This document shows, piece by piece, positions 9,098-19,105 of a stretch of DNA of 64,000 nucleotides. Each line of letters opens with the position of its first letter. Within the stretch, counting starts at the first letter, position 1. The stretch covers positions 61,001 through 125,000 of the forward strand of contig NZ_LQAQ01000099.1 of the NCBI RefSeq assembly GCF_001583495.1, written 5' to 3'. A program made the translations under genes and the position numbers. Below the pieces are notes generated by a model that searched no databases, had not been told where the DNA came from, and worked only from the letters and a program-made list of their open reading frames with translations. This DNA comes from Flammeovirga sp. SJP92. GTDB taxonomy: Bacteria > Bacteroidota > Bacteroidia > Cytophagales > Flammeovirgaceae.

Positions 9098-12000
9098 TTA
9101 ATCTAAATGCAAGTGATCACAGTGCATATGATGATTGATTTTTGGAGCAACATCTTTTGGCTTTGCACCGTTTTTAATTGCCTCTTGCATTTTAGCCACC
9201 AAGCGAGCACGTTCTGCTGTCATTTCCTTTTTTAATTGCTCATCATTTTCTAATGAAAAATACACCGTACCGTCTACTAAAGTGTAAGCAGACTTAGCAT
9301 AAATAGAAAGTGGATGATCTGTCCAAAGTACCACATCTGCAGATTTACCAACTTTGATTGATCCCACTTGATCATCAATTTGAAGTAATTTGGCAGGGTT
9401 AAGCGTGACCATTTTTAATGCTTCCTCTTCTGACATATCAGCGTATTTTACACTTTTAGCTGCTTCTTGGTTTAATCTTCTTCCCATTTCAGAGTCATCA
9501 GAATTGATAGCAACTGTCACACCTTGAGAAGTCATCAACGCGGCATTTTGAGGAATAGCTTCATAGACCTCAAATTTATAAGCCCACCAATCTGAGAAAG
9601 TGGAAGCACCTGCTCCATGTTTCTTCATTTTATCAGCTACCTTATAGCCTTCCAAAATGTGAGTGAAAGTATTTACTCTGAAATCAAAGCTGTCTGCTAC
9701 TTTCATCAGCATATTGATTTCTGACTGTACATAAGAGTGGCATGAAATAAAACGCTCGTCATTTAAGATCTGTGCTAATGCTTCAAGTTGGAGGTCCTTT
9801 CTTGGTTTTGGACCTTGACCGGCATATTCTTTATGAGCTTTATCGTAAGCTCTTGCTCTAGCAAAACCGTCGTTATAAACCGCTTCAACACCCATTCTTG
9901 TTTGAGGGAAACGATGCGACATTGGCCAGCTTGAACGTTTTACATTTTCACCCAAGGCAAATTTGATAAAAGGTTTTGCATTCGGGAAAAGAAGTTCTTC
10001 AGGGTTAGTGTGTCCCCATTTCATCTTAACAATAGCAGACTGACCGCCGATAGGATTGGCAGAACCGTGAAGTAATTGTGCAGCAGTAACACCACCGGCC
10101 AATTGACGGTAAATGTCTACATCATTCGGGTTGACAACATCTTCCATTCTTACCATTGAAGACATTACAGCTACATCGTTCACACTGAACAAGGCAATAT
10201 GAGAGTGTTCATCAATAATTCCAGCTGTAAGGTGTTTTCCTTTCCCGTCAATCACACGTGTCTTTTTACTAGCCTTTAAACCTTTACCTATTTTGACAAT
10301 TTTTCCTTCTTTAATCAAAACATCAGTGTTTTCTAAAACACCTTCATTTTCATTGGTCCAGACTGTAGCACCTGTTATTAAAATATCTTCTTGTTTTGCA
10401 ATTTCTTTGCTTCCATAAGCACTGAAAGGATAGATAACATCACCAAGAACATTGGCTTTTTCCTCTTTATCTTTCTTTTGATCCTCTTTTTTATCAGAAG
10501 AAGCCACCGCTTTCACCGCAGTCCATTTCACCCATTCGCCTTTAGTGTCTTTACCTTCACCACTGAAATTACCGTTTTGATCAGCCCATCCCGAAAGACG
10601 AATTTTAGGTGCATTTTTAGTAGTGTCACCTGCAAAAGCTAACGTCATCATTCCTTGATGTAAAGTAGCTTTAGTGTCCAATTTTGTGGAGTCGTTGATA
10701 GAAACATTCCACTTAGGAGCAGAAGGATTATCACCTGATGCTTTAAGAGTGTAAGTAGTATTATTCACTTTCAAAGCGTAGTTGCCAATCAAGTCGTCAT
10801 TTGTCCATTTTTCAATGACAAACTGATGACCTCTGATCCAGTTTTCAAGTACTTTTCCTTTTTTAGAAAAGATATTATCAGAAGTGATAATGAAGTTGGC
10901 GATTTTACCAGGCTCTAAAGTACCTAATCTCGAAGAGGCATTGATATACTGAGCAGGAGTGACTGTAAGCGCTTCTAATGCTTTTTCTTCAGAAAGCCCT
11001 CTTTCAACTGCCAAACGTAAATTCTTTAAAAATGAAGTCTTTGAATCCAACTTTGAAGCAGTGATGGCAAATGTAAATCCTTCCTTTTCAAGCATAGCTA
11101 AGTTAGAAGGAGCCAATTCCCAGTGTTTCATTTCTGAGAAAGGAGCATTCATTGCATCAATTGGGTCTACAACATTGATAGGTTGAGGATAGCTGATAGG
11201 GATAATCAGAGAAGGCTGGAATTGCTTTAGGGTAGCTAAATCTTGGTATTCGTCACCATTACCCACGTAGATATATTTTTTGTTGAATTCTTTCCCAACT
11301 TTAGCCGCTCTTTCCAAGTCAAAAAGGTCTTTGGTATCGAAGAATTGAGGGAAAGATTGCGTAGCATTAAATGCTTCCAACGTTAAGTCTGTAAATTTTT
11401 CTTTGCCACCTTCAGTATACCATTGAGCATCATAATAAGTCTGTCTTAAAAGTGCTACATAACCCATGGTAGAAACAGGGTACATTTGAGCCGAAGAACC
11501 TTTGTCAAAAGCATAATGAGCGCCTACTTGGTTTTCAAGAATTAAAGTATTGGCTCTTCCTTTTCCGAAAGTAATTAAAGCTGATGTACCTCTAGCCACA
11601 CCATCAGGTAGATAAGTCAAAGCACTACCGAAACCTATTTTACGCATTGCCTCCGCTTTTTTGTCATCACTTTTAAAAAGTTCAGCGGCATTATTATTAG
11701 CTCTTATCGCATCGTTGGCATTATAGGCTTTAGGATTTTGAGGTCCAATATTTTCAGGTTTCGTCCATGACCAGAAACTGCCTTTTTTCACGCCGGGCAT
11801 ACCATAATGTGAATTGGCATCGATAAATGAGGCATAAACATGTTTTCCTTTCGCATTAATTTCCGCCGCTCCTTTTGGCACAGCATTGCTTTTATTAACA
11901 CTTATAATTTTGCCTTCCTTGATAACAAGTGTGGCATTTTCTAATTTTTCCGAAGGGGAGATGTGAATTGTTGCGTTAGTGATAGCGTAATAATTACTCC

Positions 12001-12106
12001 TGTCGTCCCGAACACCGTTGATTGTAAAAGTTTCTTGAGCGAATATATTGAAACAAGTACAAATCAATAAAAGGACAACACCTAGTAAAGAGTTGAGTCT
12101 AATCAT
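9098..12106 (-). CDS. Exported double-domain amidohydrolase with His-rich C-terminus
   Basis: A 1002-residue protein with a signal peptide (MIRLNSLLGVVLLLICTCFNIFAQ) and two amidohydrolase units, about residues 30-430 and 560-975. In the first unit the metal-binding strand reads YASFIDANSHYGMP, keeping one His of His-x-His. In the second it reads GIIDEHSHIAL, the complete motif, and AINSDDSEMGR supplies the late catalytic Asp region. So the second unit is probably the active one and the first structural or altered. Between them lies a beta-rich linker followed by an acidic/Lys segment (DKKEDQKKDKEEK). The protein ends in HHMHCDHLHLD, a potential metal-binding tail. It is the first gene of a two-gene unit with the smaller amidohydrolase. 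Confidence 0.87.
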   Translation of the reverse strand: MIRLNSLLGVVLLLICTCFNIFAQETFTINGVRDDRSNYYAITNATIHISPSEKLENATLVIKEGKIISVNKSNAVPKGAAEINAKGKHVYASFIDANSHYGMPGVKKGSFWSWTKPENIGPQNPKAYNANDAIRANNNAAELFKSDDKKAEAMRKIGFGSALTYLPDGVARGTSALITFGKGRANTLILENQVGAHYAFDKGSSAQMYPVSTMGYVALLRQTYYDAQWYTEGGKEKFTDLTLEAFNATQSFPQFFDTKDLFDLERAAKVGKEFNKKYIYVGNGDEYQDLATLKQFQPSLIIPISYPQPINVVDPIDAMNAPFSEMKHWELAPSNLAMLEKEGFTFAITASKLDSKTSFLKNLRLAVERGLSEEKALEALTVTPAQYINASSRLGTLEPGKIANFIITSDNIFSKKGKVLENWIRGHQFVIEKWTNDDLIGNYALKVNNTTYTLKASGDNPSAPKWNVSINDSTKLDTKATLHQGMMTLAFAGDTTKNAPKIRLSGWADQNGNFSGEGKDTKGEWVKWTAVKAVASSDKKEDQKKDKEEKANVLGDVIYPFSAYGSKEIAKQEDILITGATVWTNENEGVLENTDVLIKEGKIVKIGKGLKASKKTRVIDGKGKHLTAGIIDEHSHIALFSVNDVAVMSSMVRMEDVVNPNDVDIYRQLAGGVTAAQLLHGSANPIGGQSAIVKMKWGHTNPEELLFPNAKPFIKFALGENVKRSSWPMSHRFPQTRMGVEAVYNDGFARARAYDKAHKEYAGQGPKPRKDLQLEALAQILNDERFISCHSYVQSEINMLMKVADSFDFRVNTFTHILEGYKVADKMKKHGAGASTFSDWWAYKFEVYEAIPQNAALMTSQGVTVAINSDDSEMGRRLNQEAAKSVKYADMSEEEALKMVTLNPAKLLQIDDQVGSIKVGKSADVVLWTDHPLSIYAKSAYTLVDGTVYFSLENDEQLKKEMTAERARLVAKMQEAIKNGAKPKDVAPKINHHMHCDHLHLD

Positions 12107-12231
12107 ATTGAAGTTTTAATTAATTGAATTGGAGGTTGTGTTATATTGAGACACTAACTTAATCAGTATTCAAAACAAAGCAAAACAACATCTTTATTAA
12201 TTGGTTATATTGGTATTAAAAATAACTATTT

Positions 12232-13107
12232 ATGAAAATACTTATTACAGGAGGATCTGGCCTAATTGGTAAAGAACTTTCAAAAGCATTAATCAGAGGT
12301 GGTCATAAAGTAGGATGGCTGTCTCGTAAAGAAGATTTAGATAAAACAATTCCTCGGTACAAGTGGGATATACCCAATAAGATGATAGATAGTAAAGCAT
12401 TTGACGGGGTAGATGTAGTAATACATTTAGCTGGAAAAAATGTGGGAGAGGGACGATGGACATCAAAAGCAAAAGAGGAAATTTTAAACAGCAGAGTAGG
12501 TGCCACTACTTTATTGATGGAGACAATCAATGCATTGGAAATTCCTCCCAAAGCAGTGGTCTGTGCTTCCGCTATTGGTTATTATGGAGATAGAAGTGAT
12601 GACTTGCTGGATGAGACTTCAAAAGCAGGGAATGATTTTTTAGCTGAGGTGGTGAAAAAGTGGGAAGATGCCATGGATATTTTAACAGTTAGTCGATTGG
12701 TAAAGTTGAGATTAGGCGTTGTTTTGTCCAATAAAGGAGGAGCGTTAGAAAAGATAGTATTACCAATTAAACTTGGTGCTGGCGCCGCACTTGGAAGTGG
12801 ACAGCAGTGGATGTCTTGGATCAGTTTGGAAGACATTGTCCGTCTACTCATTTTTTCAGTAGATAATGACAAGATGAAAGGTGTCTATAATGCAGTGACA
12901 TCTACTCCATTAACCAATAAAGAAATGACCAAAAGAGTGGCCAAGTTTTATCAGCGTCCTTTGTTGTTGCCTAACGTTCCGGTTTTTGTACTTAAATTAT
13001 TATTGGGAGAAAGTGTAGCACTAGTTTTGAATAGTACAAAAGTGAAATCATTGGATGAAAACTTGAATTTTGAGTTTAAAAATAAAGAAATTGAAAGTAT
13101 ATTATAA
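12232..13107 (+). CDS. TIGR01777 family NAD(P)-binding epimerase-like protein (YfcH type)
   Basis: A 291-residue extended short-chain dehydrogenase/reductase. The N-terminal dinucleotide-binding motif GGSGLIG is at residues 7-13, followed by the family core (DVVIHLAGKNVGEGRW and SAIGYYGDR, the Tyr region). A C-terminal DUF1731 segment (LTNKEMTKRVAKFYQRPLLLPNVP) separates this family from sugar epimerases. The E. coli homologue is YfcH; the substrate is unknown. It is transcribed alone, divergently from the amidohydrolase pair, and closed by a strong terminator. Confidence 0.88.
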   Translation: MKILITGGSGLIGKELSKALIRGGHKVGWLSRKEDLDKTIPRYKWDIPNKMIDSKAFDGVDVVIHLAGKNVGEGRWTSKAKEEILNSRVGATTLLMETINALEIPPKAVVCASAIGYYGDRSDDLLDETSKAGNDFLAEVVKKWEDAMDILTVSRLVKLRLGVVLSNKGGALEKIVLPIKLGAGAALGSGQQWMSWISLEDIVRLLIFSVDNDKMKGVYNAVTSTPLTNKEMTKRVAKFYQRPLLLPNVPVFVLKLLLGESVALVLNSTKVKSLDENLNFEFKNKEIESIL

Positions 13108-13144
13108 TAAACTTATGATTCATAACATTTTACACTATTCTAAT

Positions 13145-13184
13145 AAAAGAGGTAACAATCTTTATGTTGTTACCTCTTTTTTTT
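13145..13184 (+). terminator. Intrinsic terminator after the YfcH-type gene
   Basis: 14-bp perfect stem AAAAGAGGTAACAA / TTGTTACCTCTTTT with an 8-base loop, then TTTT. It starts 37 bases after the stop codon. Confidence 0.85.
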
Positions 13185-14013
13185 GTGATTGCTAGACATT
13201 TACCTTTATACCTGTTATAATCGTTTATAATATAACACGTACTTATGCTAATTTCATTAATGTAGCAGGCACTGATGCTGAAAATTAAAACCCAAATACT
13301 TTAACAACAATCAGTGCCTGTAGAATGAAAAATTTATCCAATCTCATTATCATGTTTATTCTGAAGTTAAAACCAATATTGATGCATTGTGTTTTATAAG
13401 CAATGATACATTTGCTCATGCCTTCAATTCTTTATAATGTTATGAGAATACTTAATTTTTGATGATTAATAGTTTATTTTATCTCATTTATTACATGTAA
13501 TCATTGTTATGAGATGGTTTTTACTTGTACATATTCAATGTAGTATTGTATTCCATTAAGTAATGATGTTAATGTTTATTTAACTGTTAATGAATTGATT
13601 AAATTTATAAAGCACGAAGACAGTCTGTATCTTCTATCAATAATTAAGTCTAACATTAAAATTACACATTGCCTTGAAGCAACAGTTTTTCTATTTCTTT
13701 TTTGATTCTTCATAGTTGAAAAAAATCCAATTAGGTCATATGAAGTAAACAAAAATCCAAAACGAAAGAGATGGAGTTCTCATTGAAGCTTTTATTTAAA
13801 TACTAGTGTAAATCTAATCGGGTATTGAATTTTAAATCTAATATGAAAAAGCACCCAGAAATTATCAACAATCATGCATCCCTATTTTTAACATAGGTGA
13901 AAGTGATTTTCTTTCTAAAAACATTTACCTAGTACTTGTGATAACCTCTCAATCTTTTAATAAATACTATTTCATCTTACTCCACTCAAAGCTCAATTAT
14001 TTCTTCTTATTTT
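13185..14013. other. AT-rich intergenic region before the first SusC gene
   Basis: About 830 bases with no convincing reading frame on either strand. An 11-bp inverted repeat lies at 13266-13320. The rest is low-complexity AT-rich DNA that probably holds the promoter and long leader of the SusC gene. The last 40 bases (CTCAATTATTTC) weakly resemble the leader motif found before the other SusC genes. Confidence 0.6.
13262..13323. repeat. 11-bp inverted repeat preceded by GTAG
   Basis: CAGGCACTGAT (13266-13276) and its exact complement ATCAGTGCCTG (13310-13320) enclose 33 bases. GTAG precedes the left arm and TAG follows the right arm. It has no T tract, so it is not an ordinary terminator. 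It may be a small mobile-element relic or a regulatory structure. Confidence 0.5.
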
Positions 14014-17000
14014 ATGAAAAAAATACTATTACTCTTAATTGCTGTTACAATTAGCTTTGTAGGAGCATATGGTCAGGAGCGTACTGTGACCGGTACAGTC
14101 TCTGACGGAGGAGAGCCTTTACCAGGTGTTACAGTAGTGGTAAAAGGAACCTCAAAAGGTACAATTACTAACCTTGACGGTAAATTCACCTTAGATGTTG
14201 ATAATGATGATGTCCTGATTTTCAGTTTTATTGGTTATGCTTCTCAAGAAGTACCCGTAGGTACACAGTCTGTTATTGATGTGCCTTTGGAAGTAGATGC
14301 AGAGGAGCTAGATGAAGTTGTAGTCACTGCAATGGGGCAAACACAAGACAAAAAGTCTTTGGGATATGCTGTTCAGGAAGTACAAACAGAAGATCTGCAG
14401 CGTACAGGTAATCCTGGTTTAGCAGGATCAATGCAAGGTAAGATTTCAGGTGTAGACATTAAGCCGTCTTCAGGTATGCCGGGCGCCTCAACTCAGATTA
14501 ACATTAGAGGTGCACGTTCTTTTACAGGAAATAACGCTCCTTTATATGTGATTGATGGTATGCCTATTTCATCAAATCCAGATTTCAGTACAGGTAGTTC
14601 TGTGACTGGTAGTGATATTTCAAATAGAGCTGTGGATATTGATCCTAACGATATTGAAAGTATCAATATTTTGAAAGGACAAGCCGCCGCGGCGCTTTAT
14701 GGTATTAGAGCTTCTAATGGTGTAATCATCATTAAAACTAAAAGTGGTAAAGGGAACAAAATGGGAAAACCAGTGGTGAGAATAAATAACTTTACCAGTT
14801 GGGAAACAGTATCCCGTAAGCCAAAATATCAAACTACTTATTCACAAGGTACAGGAGGAAGATATGTTTCTAATAGTTCACAAGCTTGGGGTATTCCAAT
14901 GTCTGAATTACCGGATGATCCTGATGTAGGCGGTAACTCTCAAGGACAGCCAGGGAAATACTTTGTTGCTCAAAGAGAATTAGCAGGCTTAGATCCATGG
15001 GTAGAGCCAAACACTTACGATAATTTTGGTGATTATTTTGAAACAGGTACTACAGTAAATACTTCGGTAAGTGTCAGTCAATCAACAGAAAGTGCCAACT
15101 ATAGTGTCGGTTTAGGTAATACAACACAAAATGGTGTTGCTCCATCTACAGGAATGAAAAGGTGGAATGCAAAAGGTAAATTTGATGCTACTGTCAACAA
15201 CTATTTTTCTGTGGGTGTTTCTGCCAACTATGTCAACACTGATATTGATAAATTATCTGGTGGTAATGATGCGGCTTTAGCAGGTGTATACGCAGCTCCA
15301 ACATCTTATGATTTGAAAGGTATTCCGTTTGCTAATCCAGACAATCCGTATGAGCAAATTTATTATAGATCTCAAACATTTGATAACCCTTACTGGGCGG
15401 CGAATAATAATATCTTCAATGATAGAACAGACCGTTTCTTTGGTAATACTTATATTCAATATGAAACGGACATCAACCCCGATATGGATATCAGAGTAAA
15501 ATACCAATTGGGAATAGATACTTATACTACTCACTTCCAGGATATTTTTGAATATGGTCATCGTGGGGCAGAAGGATACATCACAAACAGAGGTGTTACT
15601 AATAATATTTTGAACTCATTGACAACCATTAATTATAACTGGAAGATCAATTCAGATAATAACCTTAGTGCTATTGTTGGTAATGAAATAAACGATACAA
15701 GAAAAAAGACATATACTCAGGAAGGACAGCAGTTCAACTTTGGTGGCTGGAGACATATTGAAAATACAAAAGTAATTTCAGCACAAGAAGAACAAAGAAG
15801 AACACGTACTGTAGGTTTCTTTGCTAGTGTTTCTTATTCATATAAGAGCTTATTATTTCTTACAGCAACAGGTCGTACGGATTATGTTTCTACTATGCCT
15901 AGAAATAATAGAAACTTCTTCTATCCATCAATTTCAGGTAGTTTAGTATTGAGTGAGATGGATTTTATGGACAATGCTGATAAAGTTTCATTATTGAAAA
16001 TTAGAGCTTCATGGGCTCAGGTTGGTCAAGCAGGTGAATATTTTGAAAACTTCTACGCTGTACCAACTTATGGTGGAGGCTGGTTCGGATCAGGACCTTT
16101 CCCTATCCGTTATCCATTAGCAATTAATGACGCCAATGTAAACTCATACACTCCAAATAATAAATTATTTGACCCTAACCTTAAGCCACAGAATACAGCT
16201 TCTTATGAATTAGGTGCCGACTTAGGGTTCTTCAACGATAGAATTAACTTGTCTTATACTTATTCTAGACAGGATGTGACGGATCAAATCTTTGCAGTAC
16301 CTCTGACAGCTTCAACAGGTTATGGAGAATTAGAAACTAATGGTGGTAAGATCAATACGAATGCACATGAGGTGACATTGAATATCATTCCTATCCAGAA
16401 TCAAGATTGGACTTGGTCACTAGACTTTAACTACTCTAGAATTATCAGTAAAGTAGAAGAGTTAGCAGACGGTGTGGAAAGTATTTTCTTAGGAGGTTTT
16501 ACAACACCTCAAGTGAGAGCAGCAGCAGGGTTTGCCTTCCCAGTAATTTATGGTAGTAGTTTCCAAAGAGGACCTAATGGAGGAGTTTTAGTAGATGAGG
16601 ATCCAAATTCAGCAGATTATGGTTTACCAATGGCAGGTCCAGCTAAAATTATTGGAGATGTAACTCCTGATTTCATTTTAGGTTTTGGAACAACTTTAAA
16701 TTATAAGACATGGACATTAGGAGCCACTTTTGAGTGGAAGCAAGGAGGTGAAATGTACTCAGGTTCTAACGGTCTTGTAAACCTTTATGGTGTGAGTCAG
16801 GTAACTGAAGACAGAACAAATCCATTTATTTACCCTGGTGAAAAAGCAGACGGTTCTCCAAATGATATTCAAAGAGGTGGAGAATCTGATACTGGAGCCT
16901 ATCAAAGAAGATATGATAATGTTGAGGGTAATATCGATGAAGCGTATATCTATGATAATTCGTTTGTAAAATTAAGAGAGCTTTCTGTAGGGTATAAGTT

Positions 17001-17193
17001 CCCTCAAAAAATTATCAAAGGAACAACAAGTGTTGGTTTGTCTGTGTTTGCAAGAAACATCTTATTATGGACAGAACTGCCAAACTTTGACCCTGAGTCT
17101 TCACAAGGTAACAATAACATGGGTGGATCTTTTGAAAGATTCTCAATGCCAAATACAAACAGCTTTGGTTTTGGAGTAGACATTACTTTCTAA
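14014..17193 (+). CDS. SusC/RagA family TonB-dependent outer-membrane transporter (pair 1)
   Basis: A 1059-residue SusC-type porin that imports bound glycans or peptides using TonB energy. Order of parts: signal peptide (MKKILLLLIAVTISFVGAYG), carboxypeptidase-regulatory-like domain about 24-100 (GEPLPGVTVVVKGTSKGTIT), a TonB-box-like segment (ELDEVVVTAMG), plug domain with INIRGARSFTGNNAPLYVID and the SusC signature LKGQAAAALYGIRASNGVII, then a large barrel ending in Phe (FGFGVDITF). It is followed after 20 bases by its SusD partner. It is strongly similar along its whole length to the SusC of pair 2 (for example, near-identical last 40 residues). The substrate cannot be inferred because no degradative enzyme lies nearby. 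Confidence 0.95.
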   Translation: MKKILLLLIAVTISFVGAYGQERTVTGTVSDGGEPLPGVTVVVKGTSKGTITNLDGKFTLDVDNDDVLIFSFIGYASQEVPVGTQSVIDVPLEVDAEELDEVVVTAMGQTQDKKSLGYAVQEVQTEDLQRTGNPGLAGSMQGKISGVDIKPSSGMPGASTQINIRGARSFTGNNAPLYVIDGMPISSNPDFSTGSSVTGSDISNRAVDIDPNDIESINILKGQAAAALYGIRASNGVIIIKTKSGKGNKMGKPVVRINNFTSWETVSRKPKYQTTYSQGTGGRYVSNSSQAWGIPMSELPDDPDVGGNSQGQPGKYFVAQRELAGLDPWVEPNTYDNFGDYFETGTTVNTSVSVSQSTESANYSVGLGNTTQNGVAPSTGMKRWNAKGKFDATVNNYFSVGVSANYVNTDIDKLSGGNDAALAGVYAAPTSYDLKGIPFANPDNPYEQIYYRSQTFDNPYWAANNNIFNDRTDRFFGNTYIQYETDINPDMDIRVKYQLGIDTYTTHFQDIFEYGHRGAEGYITNRGVTNNILNSLTTINYNWKINSDNNLSAIVGNEINDTRKKTYTQEGQQFNFGGWRHIENTKVISAQEEQRRTRTVGFFASVSYSYKSLLFLTATGRTDYVSTMPRNNRNFFYPSISGSLVLSEMDFMDNADKVSLLKIRASWAQVGQAGEYFENFYAVPTYGGGWFGSGPFPIRYPLAINDANVNSYTPNNKLFDPNLKPQNTASYELGADLGFFNDRINLSYTYSRQDVTDQIFAVPLTASTGYGELETNGGKINTNAHEVTLNIIPIQNQDWTWSLDFNYSRIISKVEELADGVESIFLGGFTTPQVRAAAGFAFPVIYGSSFQRGPNGGVLVDEDPNSADYGLPMAGPAKIIGDVTPDFILGFGTTLNYKTWTLGATFEWKQGGEMYSGSNGLVNLYGVSQVTEDRTNPFIYPGEKADGSPNDIQRGGESDTGAYQRRYDNVEGNIDEAYIYDNSFVKLRELSVGYKFPQKIIKGTTSVGLSVFARNILLWTELPNFDPESSQGNNNMGGSFERFSMPNTNSFGFGVDITF

Positions 17194-17213
17194 TCTAAAT
17201 CTTAACAAGAAAA

Positions 17214-18674
17214 ATGGAAAAAATAAAATATATGAAGTTATTCCTGATTGGAATAATACTCTCCTTAGCATCTTGTTCAGAAGATGTCTTGGATGAAATT
17301 AATAAGAACCCGAATAATCCTCTGGATGCTCCATCACAGTTTGTGATGACAGATGCCATGAACGCATCATTAGTAAGAGTAGCAAATGGTGATTATGCAT
17401 TTTATGCCTCATTATTTATAGAACATCAAGTAGGTGTTTTCAATCAATTTCATCAAGCAGAGATTCGATTAGATGCCTCTTTAACCCAGGCAACAACCTA
17501 CAACTCTGCATGGGTAGGATCATATGAAGCATTAAGAAATCTGAAGGTGGTGATTGAAAAGTGTTCCGAAGGAGGAATTGAAGTAGGCAACAACCATACA
17601 TTAGGTATTGCTCAAATTTTAATGGCTTATAACCTATCAGTAGTGACTGATATGTGTGGTGATGTTCCTTGGAGTGAAGCTTTAGATCCTGTAAATTTCT
17701 TAAGACCAAAGCTGGATAAACAAGAAGATGTCTATAAAGCTATTTTTCAATTATTGGATGATGGAATTGCCAATTTAGCAAAAGAAAATGAGGGTAATTA
17801 CCAGCCTATTGGAGTTCATGATATGATTTATGGAGGATCATCAGATTTCCGTGCAGCATGGACGAAATTAGCTTGGGGTTTGAAAGCTAGATTTACAATG
17901 AGATTATCTCACGTTGACCCAACTAATTACACCTATCAAGATGTCATTGCACATGCCGCAAAGTCGTTTGCTTCTATCAGTGAGCAAGCAAAATCAACTT
18001 ATAATGGCTCCACATCTTATAACCCTTATTATTTAATGTATACTCAAAGGGATTATTATGGATCAAGCCAAAGTATGAGAAACAATATGGACGATCAAGA
18101 TCCAAGAGTTGCTACATATTTTGTAGAATATCCTGGGACAGATTCATTGGCTTTTGCACCAAACGGAGATATTGATCAAATTCAAGGTGTATATGGTATC
18201 TCAGACTATTTTAATAATAGAACACAAGATACTTACATTATGAGCTATCACGAGTTACAATTCTTGATTGCTGAAGCACAAGCAAGGTCAGGAGGAAGTA
18301 CCGCAGACATTCAGGCTGCAACTGTTGCTGCTGTAAGAGCACATTTGGCCGCTGCAAATATCAGTCAAACACAAATTGATGCTTATATAACATATATAGA
18401 AGGTAGTAAAACTTTTGATGCTGATTATGTAATGCGCGAAAAGTATATTGCACAGTATATTTCTGAATCGTTGGAAGCCTATAATGATTACAGAAGATTG
18501 AAGGCAATGGGAGCAGATAGTTATATTACTTTCTTAAACCCTCAGCCTGCAAAATTCCCTCTAAGAATGACTTATGGAGCTGATGATGTCAATAATAATC
18601 AGTTTGTAAGAGAAGCTTTAGAGAGTACAAATGTTTACACTGATAATGTTTGGTGGGCAGGTGGAAGTCGTTAG
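17214..18674 (+). CDS. SusD-like_2 family outer-membrane lipoprotein (pair 1)
   Basis: A 486-residue surface lipoprotein that caps the SusC barrel and binds the nutrient. The signal peptide ends in the lipobox LASCSED; the mature N-terminus INKNPNNP is the hallmark of the SusD-like_2 (RagB-like) group. Later conserved pieces are VTDMCGDVPWSEAL, the TPR-like helical core, and the C-terminal FPLRMTYGADDVNNN...VWWAGGSR. The first ATG is used here; MKLFLIG six codons on would also give a good signal peptide. It is paired with the SusC gene 20 bases upstream. Confidence 0.93.
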   Translation: MEKIKYMKLFLIGIILSLASCSEDVLDEINKNPNNPLDAPSQFVMTDAMNASLVRVANGDYAFYASLFIEHQVGVFNQFHQAEIRLDASLTQATTYNSAWVGSYEALRNLKVVIEKCSEGGIEVGNNHTLGIAQILMAYNLSVVTDMCGDVPWSEALDPVNFLRPKLDKQEDVYKAIFQLLDDGIANLAKENEGNYQPIGVHDMIYGGSSDFRAAWTKLAWGLKARFTMRLSHVDPTNYTYQDVIAHAAKSFASISEQAKSTYNGSTSYNPYYLMYTQRDYYGSSQSMRNNMDDQDPRVATYFVEYPGTDSLAFAPNGDIDQIQGVYGISDYFNNRTQDTYIMSYHELQFLIAEAQARSGGSTADIQAATVAAVRAHLAAANISQTQIDAYITYIEGSKTFDADYVMREKYIAQYISESLEAYNDYRRLKAMGADSYITFLNPQPAKFPLRMTYGADDVNNNQFVREALESTNVYTDNVWWAGGSR

Positions 18675-18695
18675 TATTACAAAATAATTATTAGT

Positions 18696-18733
18696 AAAGG
18701 GTACACTTAATTATATAAAGTGTACCTTTTTTT
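18696..18733 (+). terminator. Intrinsic terminator after SusCD pair 1
   Basis: Stem AAGGGTACACTT / AAGTGTACCTTT (one G-T pair, about 10-base loop) with seven Ts at 18727-18733. It begins 22 bases after the SusD stop. Confidence 0.75.
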
Positions 18734-19105
18734 GTTATCTGTAAAATATAACAAAATGTACAATATACTATTTTTTAATAAATTTTGAATATTTTAATTT
18801 TAGTTATTTTTTATTCTTTATTTTTTATTTTTATTTATTTTAAATATTGTAAATCAGTTATTTATGAGTATATTAATTCAATTTTAAAACTCATTAACTT
18901 AAATAAATACAAGCCATAAAGTTAAAAGTTGATATTGCGGTACGAATAAAGGTTAATATTAAAAAAGATTCACTTTTATCAAGAGCAATCTAAAACCTAA
19001 TTAGAAACCAATTTAAATTTTGTATTAACGTTTTTTTTAGACTCCATTTCAATTATTTTCTTTCAAAAACGCATACTACAATCTTAGCTTAATTTAATCA
19101 ATTAT
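18734..19105. other. AT-rich leader region of SusCD pair 2
   Basis: No credible gene. The last ~80 bases (from AACG at 19027) closely match the region just before the SusC of pair 3 (24504-24586), including ATACT.CAATCTTA.GCTTAATTTAAT just upstream of the start codon. This implies a conserved promoter or 5' leader. The rest is near-pure AT. Confidence 0.6.
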
